Below, one piece after another: positions 43,956-53,332 of a stretch of DNA of 64,000 nucleotides. This stretch comes from JACKHA01 sp041401985. Its GTDB lineage: Bacteria > Planctomycetota > Phycisphaerae > Phycisphaerales > UBA1924. Position 1 is the first letter of the stretch. The number at the start of each line of letters is the position of its first letter. Under the pieces are notes generated by a model that was given only the letters and a program-made list of their open reading frames with translations, was not told the DNA's origin and did not search any database. The stretch is taken from NCBI GenBank assembly GCA_041401985.1, contig JAWKTE010000022.1, forward strand, positions 5,532 through 69,531, given 5' to 3'. Position numbers and translations under genes: made by a program.

Positions 43956-45506
43956 ATGTCGCGGATCAACACAAACGTGCAGTCTCTCATCGCGCAGCGC
44001 GTGCTGGGGCAGAACAACAACTCCCTCAACACCTCGCTCACCCGCCTGTCCACCGGCCTCCGCGTCAATCGCGGCAAGGACGACCCGGCGGGCCTGATCG
44101 CGTCGGAGAACCTCCGTTCCGAACTGGCCGCGTCCAACGCCGCCATCAAGAACGCCGAGCGCGCCGACCAGGTCGTCTCCATCGCAGACGGTGCCCTCAC
44201 CGAGGTCTCCGGCCTGCTGACCGAACTCCAGGGCCTGGTCACCTCCACGGCCAACGGCGCCGGCCTGTCCGAGTCGGAGCGTGAGGCCTCCCAGCTCCAG
44301 ATCAACTCGATCCTCGAGACCATCGACCGCATCGCCCAGTCCACCAACTTCCAGGGCACCAAGCTCCTCAACGGCAACTTCGGCTTCCAGACCGAGGGCG
44401 TCTCGGCCGTCGTCGAGGACTTTACCATCCGCGGCGCCAAGTTCGAGTCCGCCAGCCTCGGCGTCGACGTCGTCGTCACCCAGTCCGCCCAGCAGGGCCA
44501 GCTCTACCTCAACATCGGTGGCGCTTCGCTCGACCTCGGCGGCCAGACCTCCTCGTTCGTCATCGAGGTCGCCGGCTCCCTGGGCGCCCGCGAACTGTCC
44601 TTCTCCTCCGGCGTCACCGCCGCCCAGATCGCCTCCACCATCAACTCGCTCACCGATGTCACCGGCCTGACCGCCTCCGCGTCGGCCTCCGGCATCACCC
44701 TCAAGAGCGTCGAGTACGGCTCGGCCGAGTACACTTCCGTCAAGGTCATCGACGACGGCGGCCTCCAGAGCGTCTCCAGCAACGTCGGCATCTTCACCTT
44801 CGAGGACGACGACGCGACCGCCGTCGACACCTCCTCCGGCGTGGACTACAACTCCACCACCGCCGGCCAGGGCGTCCGCGACCTGGGCCAGAACGTCGGG
44901 GCCACCATCAACGGCCTCGTCGCCACCGCCAAGGGCCGCACCGTCTCGGTCAACTCCGACTTCCTCGACGTCAAGCTCACCCTCTCGGCCACCGCCGGCT
45001 CCGGCGCCAACGCCATCACCGCCGGCGCGGTCTCCGCCTTCGACATCACCGGCGGCGGCGCCGACTTCCAGCTCGCTTCCCAGGTCAACATCGCCGGCAA
45101 GGTCTCCATCGGCATCGACGATGTCGCCGTCCGCAAGGTCGGCCAGTACGTCGACCCCGACGATTCGCAGGAGTACTACCTCGACGACCTCGGCTCCGGC
45201 AAGGGCCTCAACGTGGTCGACGGCGACCTCTCCCTGGCCCAGAAGGTCATCTCCTCGGCCATCGAGGAGGTCTCCACCCTCCGCGGCCGCCTCGGCGCCT
45301 TCCAGAAGAACACCATCGGCGCCACCATCCGCTCGCTCAACGTCGCGGTCGAGAACACCGCCGCCGCCGAGAGCGCCATCCGCGACACCGACTTCGCCAG
45401 CGAGACCGCGGGCCTCACCCGCTCGCAGATCCTGGTCCAGTCGTCCGCGACCATCCTCTCGCTCGCCAACCAGCAGCCCAACACCGCGCTGCAGCTGCTC
45501 GGCTAA
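43956..45506 (+). CDS. Flagellin (paralogue 2)
   Basis: 516 residues. N-terminal MSRINTNVQSLIAQRVLGQN, LSTGLRVNRGKDDPAGLIAS, and C-terminal LANQQPNTALQLLG. The ATG at 43956 has CACGGAGGATCAC upstream, the same core as flagellin 1 but with a weaker hairpin (one mismatch). An earlier ATG in frame lies far upstream without ribosome binding site, so I rejected it. It ends with a strong terminator at 45551. Confidence 0.95.
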   Translation: MSRINTNVQSLIAQRVLGQNNNSLNTSLTRLSTGLRVNRGKDDPAGLIASENLRSELAASNAAIKNAERADQVVSIADGALTEVSGLLTELQGLVTSTANGAGLSESEREASQLQINSILETIDRIAQSTNFQGTKLLNGNFGFQTEGVSAVVEDFTIRGAKFESASLGVDVVVTQSAQQGQLYLNIGGASLDLGGQTSSFVIEVAGSLGARELSFSSGVTAAQIASTINSLTDVTGLTASASASGITLKSVEYGSAEYTSVKVIDDGGLQSVSSNVGIFTFEDDDATAVDTSSGVDYNSTTAGQGVRDLGQNVGATINGLVATAKGRTVSVNSDFLDVKLTLSATAGSGANAITAGAVSAFDITGGGADFQLASQVNIAGKVSIGIDDVAVRKVGQYVDPDDSQEYYLDDLGSGKGLNVVDGDLSLAQKVISSAIEEVSTLRGRLGAFQKNTIGATIRSLNVAVENTAAAESAIRDTDFASETAGLTRSQILVQSSATILSLANQQPNTALQLLG

Positions 45507-45550
45507 TCCGAGCCGGGGCCCAACCGCCCCGAACCGACCCTGATTCCCAG

Positions 45551-45580
45551 CGCCCCGGGGCTCCACGCCCCGGGGCGTTT
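45551..45580 (+). terminator. Intrinsic terminator after flagellin 2
   Basis: Stem CGCCCCGGGG/CCCCGGGGCG with loop CTCCACG, then TTTTCG. A classic rho-independent terminator closing the flagellar block. Confidence 0.85.
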
Positions 45581-45676
45581 TCGTTCCGAGTCCGGCGCCG
45601 CGGCTCTCACGACGACGCCGGTGCAAAGAGGGAACCGACACCGCCGCGCCCGCGGCGGATGCTCACAATCCCCGCC

Positions 45677-46444
45677 TCACGCCCGACGACGCCGCAGGCC
45701 AACCAGCCCGCTCGCGCCCAGCGCCGCCAGCCCGGCCGGCGACGGCACCACCGTGAACGTGATCCGGTAGATCTCGTCGCTGGCCCCGAACTGCCGGTCG
45801 AACGTGTACCCCGCGCCCGTCTGGAGCCCGTTGTACGCGTCGAGTTCCGTGAAGTTGAAGTTCACCACGCCGTTCTCAGGCGTCCGACCCGAGTTCATCC
45901 CCACCGCCAGGAACGCCGCGTTCATCGGGTCGGTCACCTCCGAGCCCGCGTCCCACACGCTGCTCCCGAACTGCGAGATCGAGTTGATCTGCAGCGCCCC
46001 GTTCGAGTCGAACAGGCGGTACTGCTGCGGGTCGTCGTTCCCGATGAAATGGTCGTTGCTCGGCACCACCATCGAACCGAACGTGAAAAACGGGTTCACC
46101 TGCGGGTCCACCGAGAACACCGCGAACGCCGTCCCGCCGGGCAGCAGCGGCCCCGCCGGGTTGGGCACCACCGTTCCCAGCGTCGCCGTCGGGTCCGCCG
46201 CCATGAACGCCGGGAACCAGTCGCTCCCGCTCCCGCCCTCGGCGATCGAGACGATCGCAGCCGACGCCGCCGACCCGTTGTCGAACGAGTCGTACGTCCC
46301 GTTGTTGAACCCGACCCGCAGCGGCGCGAACGCCACGCTGTTCTGCGGGGCCAGGTTCTCCACGCTCACCCGCAGGTCCACCACCTGCGCCGAGGCCGAA
46401 CCGGCCAGCCCCGCCGCCATCACAGTCACAAGCACTGAACGCAT
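45677..46444 (-). CDS. Spondin-domain protein with VPSP-CTERM anchor
   Basis: 255 residues. A signal peptide (LVTVMAAGLAGSASAQ) precedes a spondin-N-like domain: VSVENLAPQNSVAFAPLRVG, FNNGTYDSFDNGSAA, then SIAEGGSGSDWFPAFMAADP. The C-terminus, VVPSPAGLAALGASGLVGLR followed by arginines, is a short sorting anchor of the PEP-CTERM kind with VPSP. It is expected to be processed and anchored or released at the surface. Function unknown. It converges with the flagellin terminator. Confidence 0.75.
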   Translation of the reverse strand: MRSVLVTVMAAGLAGSASAQVVDLRVSVENLAPQNSVAFAPLRVGFNNGTYDSFDNGSAASAAIVSIAEGGSGSDWFPAFMAADPTATLGTVVPNPAGPLLPGGTAFAVFSVDPQVNPFFTFGSMVVPSNDHFIGNDDPQQYRLFDSNGALQINSISQFGSSVWDAGSEVTDPMNAAFLAVGMNSGRTPENGVVNFNFTELDAYNGLQTGAGYTFDRQFGASDEIYRITFTVVPSPAGLAALGASGLVGLRRRRA

Positions 46445-46703
46445 CTCTTGATCTCCGATCTCGGAACAACACCTCGGAATCCGATCGGCCCGACCGCGCG
46501 CACCGACCGCCTCCCGGGCCACACCGCCCGGGCAACAACGTCTCCACAAGCAACCCACACGCGGCCCAGCGCCGCCCCCGACGCCGCGCCAAACGCCGCG
46601 CAGGCACACCGCCCGCGCCAGCCGCCCGGCGTCCCATCTCCCCGGCCGCCCTCGCGGCCAGCGCATCGCGCCTCACCCGTCTGTCGCACGAGCCCGCCGC
46701 GCC

Positions 46704-47039
46704 TTACAGATCCGCGGCAGATTCTCCGCCCGCCTTCGCGCGGCCTTCACCGCCGCCGTCGCCGCGGGACACATCGAGCGACTCCCCGATCCGCCGGCGC
46801 ACGCCCGCGGGCATGGCCTCGCCCCCCTCAAGCCCACTCGCCAGCGACCGGGCCATCTCCCGCATCGCCCGCATCTGCCGCCGGAACCGCCGGCACCCCG
46901 CGCAAACCCGCACGTGCAGCCACAGCCCGGCCCGCTCGCCGGGGCGCAGCGGCTCGTCCAGCTCGCGGCTGAACAGCGCCGTGTGCTGCTCGCACGCGAG
47001 ATTCAGGACCCGCACGATGTCGCGCACAAACCGGATCAT
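46704..47039 (-). CDS. Anti-sigma factor-like protein (zinc-finger)
   Basis: 111 residues. The segment HTALFSRELDEPLRPGERAG then HVRVCAGCRRFRRQMRAMRE resembles zf-HC2 anti-sigma zinc-binding domains (His-x3-Cys-x2-Cys), but only one CxxC is certain. A Gly-rich acidic tail follows. It overlaps the upstream sigma gene by 4 bp (ATGA), so the pair is co-translated. No membrane helix is seen, so it would be a soluble anti-sigma. Confidence 0.6.
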   Translation of the reverse strand: MIRFVRDIVRVLNLACEQHTALFSRELDEPLRPGERAGLWLHVRVCAGCRRFRRQMRAMREMARSLASGLEGGEAMPAGVRRRIGESLDVSRGDGGGEGRAKAGGESAADL

Positions 47040-47788
47040 GCCGCGCCCCCGCGATCGTCCCCACCCCCGACGCTCCGCCCGCGCTCATCGTCCCGACGTC
47101 CCAGCAGCTTCGCCTCCAGGCAACTCCGCACCGCCGACCGGGCCCGGTGCAGCCGCGTCCACAGGTTCGTCGCCGTCAGCCCGAGCGCCTTGCACACCTC
47201 CTCCGACGGCACACCCAGCACATCCCGCATCCACATCGCGTCCCGCTGGCCTTCGGGCAGCGCATCGATGCACCGCACCAGGGCCCGACGACGCTCGTGC
47301 TTCTCGGACCCGTCCGCGGCCGCTGCCTCGCCGAGCCCAGCCCGGTCCCACTCCCCGGGCAGCGTCTGCCACATCCCCTTGCCGGAGAACAACGCCCGGC
47401 ACACCTCGCACCCGCACGCCGACTCGTCGTCCCGCCCGCCCCCGCCGCGGTGCGTGGTCCGCGCCCGCTTCCGCAGGTAGTCCCCGATCTTGTGCACCGC
47501 GATCCCCAGCAGCCACGTCCGCTCGCTGGAGGCCCCCTCGAACCGCTCCACGCTCTGCATCGCCGCCAGCAGCGTCTCCTGCACGATGTCCTCGGCCGCC
47601 ACGGGCGACCGCACCCGCCCCAGCACGAACCGCCACAGCACATCGCCGTGCTCGACAAGCCACCGCTCGGCCGCGGCCCGGCGAGGGTCGGCCGCCCCAT
47701 CGGGCTTGGATGGCGCGTGCGATCCCGCCGGCGGCCCACGCTCGGCGCGCCGCTCAATCGTCTCGACCTCTCCCTCGCGCGCACCCAT
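47036..47788 (-). CDS. ECF sigma factor with internal Cys cluster
   Basis: 250 residues. Region 2: RRAAAERWLVEHGDVLWRFV, SPVAAEDIVQETLLAAMQSV. Region 4: LPEGQRDAMWMRDVLGVPSE, then EVCKALGLTATNLWTRLHRA. Between them lies a Cys-rich linker with ACGCEVC (three cysteines) not usual for the family. A longer start at 47842 is possible; 47788 (MGAREGEVE) is the nearer ATG. It drives an unknown regulon and is paired with the anti-sigma gene by a 4-bp overlap. Confidence 0.85.
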   Translation of the reverse strand: MGAREGEVETIERRAERGPPAGSHAPSKPDGAADPRRAAAERWLVEHGDVLWRFVLGRVRSPVAAEDIVQETLLAAMQSVERFEGASSERTWLLGIAVHKIGDYLRKRARTTHRGGGGRDDESACGCEVCRALFSGKGMWQTLPGEWDRAGLGEAAAADGSEKHERRRALVRCIDALPEGQRDAMWMRDVLGVPSEEVCKALGLTATNLWTRLHRARSAVRSCLEAKLLGRRDDERGRSVGGGDDRGGAA

Positions 47789-47885
47789 GGGCCGGGGCCA
47801 ACGCCCCGAGTCCCAGCGTTGTTCCCCTCCCCCGGGCCGCATGCCCGCGATCCACTACCATCCCGTTCCCGAGAAGGAGAGCCGC

Positions 47886-50800
47886 ATGCTCATGCCCACC
47901 CCTCGCGCGATCGCCGCCATCGCGCTCGCCCTGCCGATCCTCGCGTCCGGCCCCGCCCTGGGCGACCTCACCCTCGCCCCGCTGTTCACCGACCACATGG
48001 TCCTCCAGCAGCGGGCCGAGTGCCCCGTCTGGGGCTGGGAGCGCCCGGGCGTCGAGGTCACCATCCGGGCCTCGTGGGGCCAGACCGCCACCGCGACCGC
48101 CGACGGCAACGGACGCTGGCTGACGACGCTCCAGACCCCCGAGGCCGGCGGGCCGCACGAGATCGCCATCACCGGCGACACGGGCACGACGCTGCGCGAT
48201 GTGTATGCCGGAGAGGTCTGGCTCGCCTCGGGCCAGTCCAACATGGAGTGGCCGCTCCGGGCCACCGACACCGCCGAGCAGGACATCGCCGCGGCCAACC
48301 ACCCGACGATCCGCTTCTTCACCGTGCCCAACACGATCTCGCTCCACCCGCGCGTCGACGCCGACGCCCAGTGGACCATCGTCTCGCCCGAGACCGCTCC
48401 GAACCTGTCCGCCGTCGCGTACCACTTCGCGCGCGGGATCTCCGGCGTCGACTCGAACCGCTTGGGCCTCACCGTGCCCGTCGGCATCATCGCCGCGGAC
48501 TGGGGCGGCACGCGGATCGAGGCGTGGATGGACGCCGACGCACTCTCCGCCTTCGAGGCCTACGCCGGCGAACTGCACACCATCGACCTGCTCAAGGACC
48601 CCGCCACCCGCGCCCCGCTCATGGCCGACGCCGAGCAGGCCTGGTGGAACCGCCTCGATTCGCTGCCGGGCCAGCCGGGCGATGCGTGGACGACCCTGGG
48701 GTTCGACGATTCGGGCTGGGGCACGATGGACCTGCCGGCTTCGTGGACCGGCGACCTGGCCAACTTCGATGGCATCGTCCGCTTCCGGCGCACCGTCGAA
48801 CTGCCGCAGGCCTGGGACGGGCGCCCCGCCATCATCGAACTCGGGCCGATCGACGACCGGGATGACGTCTGGATCAACGGCACCTACATCGGCGGCACAC
48901 GCCGCGACGGCGCGTGGCAGATCGCACGGCGCTACGAGGTCCCCGCCGGCGTCCTCCGCGCCGGAGCCAACGCGATCTGCGTCCGCGCCTACGACACCGG
49001 CGGCCTCGGCGGCATCAATGGTCAGCCCGCCCAGATGCGCCTCCTAGGTAGCCCGGGTCTCCGACCCGGGTCGGGGGCACAGCCCCCGGCGAGCGATCCG
49101 GAGGCCACCGTCGCTCTTGCTGGCCCCTGGCGCTTCCTCCGAGGCACGGCCGTCAGCGACCTCCCCCCCCAATCCCAACCCGTCCAGATCAACCAGAACA
49201 CCGCAACCGCCCTCTACAACGCCATGGTCCACCCGCTGGCCCCCTACAAGATCCGCGGCGTCATCTGGTACCAGGGCGAGTCGAACCGCAACGTCGCCGG
49301 GCGCTACGCCGACCTGATGCGCGCGTGGATCGCCAACTGGCGGGCCGCGTTCAACGACCCCAACCTGCCCTTCTACTGGGTCCAGATCGCGCCCTACGGC
49401 TACGCCAACGACCGGGGTGAGACCGTCGCCCTCCGCGAGGCCCAGCAGCACGCCACCAGCGAGCCGCACACCGGCATGGTCGTCACGACCGACATCGGCG
49501 ACAACGCGGACATCCATCCGCGCAACAAGCGCGATGTCGGGCATCGCCTGGCGCTGCTGGCGCTGCGCGACACCTACGGCAACCGCGATCTGATCGCCTC
49601 CGGGCCGGCGTATCTGGGCATGCGCCCAAGTGCCGGCGGCGAACTGATTGTCGCGTTCGCGAACGCCGACGACGGCCTCACCCACACGCCCGGCCCCGGT
49701 GGCCTGAGCGGGTTCGAGGTGGCCGGCGACGATCGGCGCTTCCACGCCGTCACGGGCGCGACCGTGCGTGGCGCGAGCGTCGTCCTGCGTTGCCCGGAGG
49801 TGGCCCGCCCCGTCGCCGTGCGGTTCAATTGGACCCGCAGCCCGGAAGCGAACCTGGCCAACGCCCAGGGCCTCCCGGCCGCGCCGTTCCGAACCGACGA
49901 CTGGCCGGCCGACACTGTCTCGCGCGATGAGGAATCGTTCCTGGCCCCGCTGCGCGACAGCGACTCCGCGTTCGTCGACCTCTTCAACGGCCAGGATCTC
50001 TCCGGCTGGCACATCGTCAACGGCGATGTCTCGACCTGGACCGTCGCCCGCGACGACGACGGGCCATACATCCGCTGCTCGGGCATCCCCACCGGCGTCA
50101 TGCGGACCGACCGGCACGAGGAGAACTTCGTGCTCGAGATGGAGTACCGCCACATGGTCCCCGGCGGCAACGCCGGGCTGTTCGTCTGGTCCGACCCGCT
50201 GCCGGTGCGGGGCGCGCCGTTCACGCGCAGCGTCGAGGTCCAGGTCATGGACGGGCAGGAGGGCAACGGCTTCACGTCCGACGGCGACATCTTCCCCATC
50301 TGGGGCGCGACCATGACGCCCGTGAATGGCCGCGGCGGCAGCCGCGCGTTCCCCACCGAGCGCCGCTCCAACCCCGCGCCGATGTGGAACCACTACCGCG
50401 TCGAGTGCGTCGACGGAGCCATCACGCTCTGGCTCAACGGGAAGGTCATCACGCGCGGGCACTCCGTCTCGCCCCGTCGCGGCTACATCTGCCTCGAGTC
50501 CGAGGGCACCGAGGTCCACTTCCGCAACATCCGCATCAAGCGCCTCCCGCCCGCCTCTCCCGCGCTCTCGCCCGACCACCTCGCCGCCACGGCCCAGGGC
50601 TTCCGCCCACTCTACAACGGCGTCGACCTCGACGAGTGGAACGTGACCCAGGAGCACGAGGGCCATTGGACGCCGCGCGACTGGCGGCTTGTCTTTGATG
50701 GCCAGGGCACCGACCTGTGGTCCAAGGAGTCCTTCGGCGACTTCGAGATGATCTGCGACTGGCGCTGGACTGACACGCCGGTCGAGACCCAGCGCCAGGT

Positions 50801-51212
50801 CATCCTGCCCGACGGCTCGGTGCAGACCAACGAAGACGGCTCGCAGGCGATGGTCGCGGTCATGGACGCCGGCGACTCGGGCATCTACCTCCGCGGCTCA
50901 TCGAAGTCGCAGGTCAACATCTGGTGCTGGCCCATCGGCTCGGGCGAGGTCTACGGCTACCGGACCGACGCCTCGATGCCGCCCGAGGTGCGGGCGGGCG
51001 TCACGCCGCGGGTCGTGGCCGACAACCCGATCGGCCAGTGGAACCGGTTCCACATCACCATGCGGGGCGACCGCCTGACCGTGGTGCTCAACGGGCAGAC
51101 GGTGCTGGAGGACGCGCTGCTGCCGGGCGTGGCCGCCGAGGGCCCCATCGCCCTGCAGCGCCACGGCAACCCGATCGAGTTTGCGAACATCTATGTGAGG
51201 CCGCTGGACTAA
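47886..51212 (+). CDS. Sialate O-acetylesterase fused to two DUF1080 domains
   Basis: 1108 residues, secreted (ALALPILASGPALG). The SGNH-type sialate O-acetylesterase domain, about 20-650, has VWLASGQSNMEWPLRATDT, GIIAADWGGTRIEAWM, RGVIWYQGESNRNVAGRYAD and DIHPRNKRDVGHRLA (the catalytic His region). Two DUF1080 (3-keto-disaccharide/LamG-like) domains follow: FVDLFNGQDLSGWHIVNGDV and FRPLYNGVDLDEWNVTQEHE. Residues 388-402 (SPGLRPGSGAQPPAS) are encoded by a palindromic repeat inserted in frame. It probably deacetylates and binds sugar polymers; the substrate is unknown. Confidence 0.85.
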   Translation: MLMPTPRAIAAIALALPILASGPALGDLTLAPLFTDHMVLQQRAECPVWGWERPGVEVTIRASWGQTATATADGNGRWLTTLQTPEAGGPHEIAITGDTGTTLRDVYAGEVWLASGQSNMEWPLRATDTAEQDIAAANHPTIRFFTVPNTISLHPRVDADAQWTIVSPETAPNLSAVAYHFARGISGVDSNRLGLTVPVGIIAADWGGTRIEAWMDADALSAFEAYAGELHTIDLLKDPATRAPLMADAEQAWWNRLDSLPGQPGDAWTTLGFDDSGWGTMDLPASWTGDLANFDGIVRFRRTVELPQAWDGRPAIIELGPIDDRDDVWINGTYIGGTRRDGAWQIARRYEVPAGVLRAGANAICVRAYDTGGLGGINGQPAQMRLLGSPGLRPGSGAQPPASDPEATVALAGPWRFLRGTAVSDLPPQSQPVQINQNTATALYNAMVHPLAPYKIRGVIWYQGESNRNVAGRYADLMRAWIANWRAAFNDPNLPFYWVQIAPYGYANDRGETVALREAQQHATSEPHTGMVVTTDIGDNADIHPRNKRDVGHRLALLALRDTYGNRDLIASGPAYLGMRPSAGGELIVAFANADDGLTHTPGPGGLSGFEVAGDDRRFHAVTGATVRGASVVLRCPEVARPVAVRFNWTRSPEANLANAQGLPAAPFRTDDWPADTVSRDEESFLAPLRDSDSAFVDLFNGQDLSGWHIVNGDVSTWTVARDDDGPYIRCSGIPTGVMRTDRHEENFVLEMEYRHMVPGGNAGLFVWSDPLPVRGAPFTRSVEVQVMDGQEGNGFTSDGDIFPIWGATMTPVNGRGGSRAFPTERRSNPAPMWNHYRVECVDGAITLWLNGKVITRGHSVSPRRGYICLESEGTEVHFRNIRIKRLPPASPALSPDHLAATAQGFRPLYNGVDLDEWNVTQEHEGHWTPRDWRLVFDGQGTDLWSKESFGDFEMICDWRWTDTPVETQRQVILPDGSVQTNEDGSQAMVAVMDAGDSGIYLRGSSKSQVNIWCWPIGSGEVYGYRTDASMPPEVRAGVTPRVVADNPIGQWNRFHITMRGDRLTVVLNGQTVLEDALLPGVAAEGPIALQRHGNPIEFANIYVRPLD
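49052..49088. repeat. Palindromic repeat inserted in the SASA-DUF1080 gene
   Basis: CCCGGGTCTCCGACCCGGG (49052-49070) followed by CGGGGGCACAGCCCCCG (49073-49088): two adjacent hairpins of the dispersed palindrome family, here inside a coding region and keeping the reading frame. Confidence 0.7.
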
Positions 51213-51402
51213 GCCCGTCCGCTTCCGCGCCGACGCAGCACCGCCCGCCGGTCCCAGAATCCGCCCCAAACCGGGGTGTTTGCACACTCTTCGCAATCCG
51301 CCCCTTCCATTGCCCATCAAGGGCATTATGCTTGTGGTGGCCGGTTCCCCCGTGTGCGTGGAGTCTCCCGTGTTCCGCCTGCTCACCGAGCGAAGCCGCC
51401 GG

Positions 51403-52224
51403 ATGGCCAACGCCGCGCGTGCGTCGTCTGCTGCCGCCGTCATGGCGGGCGCGATGCTGTGCGCCCCCCTGGCCGGCTGCTTCACGCTCGACGTGCCCAA
51501 CCCCAGCTTCGCCGTCCCGCGCGACGAGATCGCCGCCGAGTACCGGCGTCTCCGCGAAACCCCCCAGCCGCTCGAACGCCCCGTGGTGGTGCTCAACGGC
51601 TACCGCGGCTCGCACCTCCGCGGGCTGAACCTGGGCAGCGACATCGCCCGCCTCACCAGCCACGACCGCAACGACGTGATGGTCATGTCGTATCCGCTGG
51701 CGTCGGACATCCGCAGCGTGTCGCGCCGGGTGGTCGACGCGATCGACGCCCGCTGGCCCAGCGACGACCCGACCCGGACGATCGAGGTCGACGTGATCGG
51801 CTTCTCGATGGGCGGGCTGGCGGCGCGGCACGCGGCCCTGCCCCAGTCCGCCAGCGGGCTGGACCGCCGCCTGGCGGTCCGTCGGCTCTTTACACTGGCC
51901 ACGCCACACCGCGGAGCCCGGGCGGCGGTGCTGGCGGTGGACCACGCGGTGTCTCAGATGATGCCCGGCGCGGTTTTCCTGGCCGAACTCGACGATGCGC
52001 TCGACGGGGCCGACTACGAACTCATCCCCTACGCCCACACCAACGACCGCATCGTCGGCGCCCGCAACACCGCGCCCCTCGGCCGCGAACCGATCTGGAC
52101 CGCCGGCACGCTGACCTTCTCCCACTTCACCATCACCACCAACAAGCGCGTGCTCGTCGACATCGCCCGTCGCCTCCGCGGCGAGCGCCCATGGGCCGAA
52201 CCCTCCGAGCCTCCGACGAACTGA
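51403..52224 (+). CDS. Alpha/beta hydrolase lipoprotein (lipase-like)
   Basis: 273 residues. A lipoprotein signal (ASSAAAVMAGAMLCAPLAGC) is followed by an alpha/beta hydrolase core: VVVLNGYRGSHLRGLNLGSD, the nucleophile elbow VDVIGFSMGGLAARHAAL (GFSMGG) and FTLATPHRGA. Asp and His of the triad lie toward the end (AHTNDRIV; TFSHFTITT). A membrane-anchored esterase or lipase is likely. The start at 51403 fits the lipoprotein signal; a GTG at 51370 would add a longer n-region. The gap to the upstream gene is 190 bp. Confidence 0.75.
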   Translation: MANAARASSAAAVMAGAMLCAPLAGCFTLDVPNPSFAVPRDEIAAEYRRLRETPQPLERPVVVLNGYRGSHLRGLNLGSDIARLTSHDRNDVMVMSYPLASDIRSVSRRVVDAIDARWPSDDPTRTIEVDVIGFSMGGLAARHAALPQSASGLDRRLAVRRLFTLATPHRGARAAVLAVDHAVSQMMPGAVFLAELDDALDGADYELIPYAHTNDRIVGARNTAPLGREPIWTAGTLTFSHFTITTNKRVLVDIARRLRGERPWAEPSEPPTN

Positions 52225-52233
52225 GAGGCAGGT

Positions 52234-52324
52234 TTCACCACGGAGACACGGAGACACGGAGGGAGGCATTGGCTTGGAATCATGCTTTCTGTCTTCCTCA
52301 GTGCCTCCGTGTCTCCGTGGTGAA
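52234..52324. repeat. Inverted repeat TTCACCACGGAGACACGGAG / complement
   Basis: The 20-bp arm at 52234-52253 and its exact complement at 52305-52324 bracket a gap between two converging genes. The right arm (CTTCCTCAGTGCCTCCGTGT then CTCCGTGG) recurs at 56671-56698. Confidence 0.75.
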
Positions 52325-52347
52325 TCCGGTTGACGGCGTCGCGGCGG

Positions 52348-53310
52348 CTACAGCCGCCCCCGCCCCCTGAGTTCCCCCCGCAGCAGCACCAGCAGCACCG
52401 GGCCGCCGACCATCGCCGTCATCACGCCCATCGGCAACCGCCCGCTCCGCAGGCGCACCACCTCGCCGACCACATCCGCCTGCACCACCATGATCGCCCC
52501 GGCCAGGACCGAGCCGATCACCAGCCCCCGGTGCGTCGGGCCAAGAAGCAGCCGCACCGCGTGCGGGCACACCAGCCCCACGAACCCCACCGGCCCGGCC
52601 AGCACCACGCTCGCCGCGGTCAGCACACCCGAGGCGACGAACAGCGTGACCCGCAGCCCCGCCAGCGGCACGCCCAGCGACCGAGCCTCATCGTCGCCGA
52701 ACGCCGCGCCGTCCACCGTCGGGCCCAGCACCAGCGACAGCGCGAGCGCCCCGCCCAAAGCCGCGGCACACAGCCCAATCTGCTCCCACGTCGCGTCCGG
52801 CGAGAGCGCCCCGAGCATCCACCGCGACGTGTCGAACGCCTGGCCCCGCGGCATCATCGTCTGCACCACCAGCGTCATCGCGCTCAGCATCACCGCCACG
52901 ATCACGCCGATCAGGATCAGCGACACCGGCTCGATCAGCCCGCCGCGCTGCGCGACCACATAGACCAGCGCCAGCGCCCCGAGCGCCCCGATCCCCGCCG
53001 GCACGGGCGAGCCCAAAGCCGCGGCTCCGCCCAGCAGCGACGCCACCGCCACCGCCAGCCCCGCCCCCGCCGACATCCCCAACAGATCCGGCGACGCCAG
53101 CGGGTTCCGCAACAGCGCCTGCAACTGCGCCCCGGCCAGCCCCAGGCACCCGCCGACCACCACGCCGCTGGCCAATGCGATGGCGCGCAGGCCCACGATC
53201 CCGGCGTCGTCGGCCCAGCCGAAGCCCGACCCGCCGACCATCAGCCGCTCGAACGCCGAGACAACCAGCCCGACGAGCAGAGCGGCGATGACGAGGCTGC
53301 GCCGGGCCAT
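52348..53310 (-). CDS. FecCD-family ABC transporter permease
   Basis: 320 residues with about nine membrane helices. Family blocks: GCLGLAGAQLQALLRNPLAS, PDLLGMSAGAGLAVAVASLL and GFVGLVCPHAVRLLLGPTHR. This subunit of BtuCD/FhuB-type systems imports chelated iron or cobalamin. No ATPase or binding protein is encoded next to it in this window. The start at 53310 matches the first hydrophobic helix. Confidence 0.85.
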   Translation of the reverse strand: MARRSLVIAALLVGLVVSAFERLMVGGSGFGWADDAGIVGLRAIALASGVVVGGCLGLAGAQLQALLRNPLASPDLLGMSAGAGLAVAVASLLGGAAALGSPVPAGIGALGALALVYVVAQRGGLIEPVSLILIGVIVAVMLSAMTLVVQTMMPRGQAFDTSRWMLGALSPDATWEQIGLCAAALGGALALSLVLGPTVDGAAFGDDEARSLGVPLAGLRVTLFVASGVLTAASVVLAGPVGFVGLVCPHAVRLLLGPTHRGLVIGSVLAGAIMVVQADVVGEVVRLRSGRLPMGVMTAMVGGPVLLVLLRGELRGRGRL

Positions 53311-53332
53311 GGGCGGAGGATATGGGGTGGGG

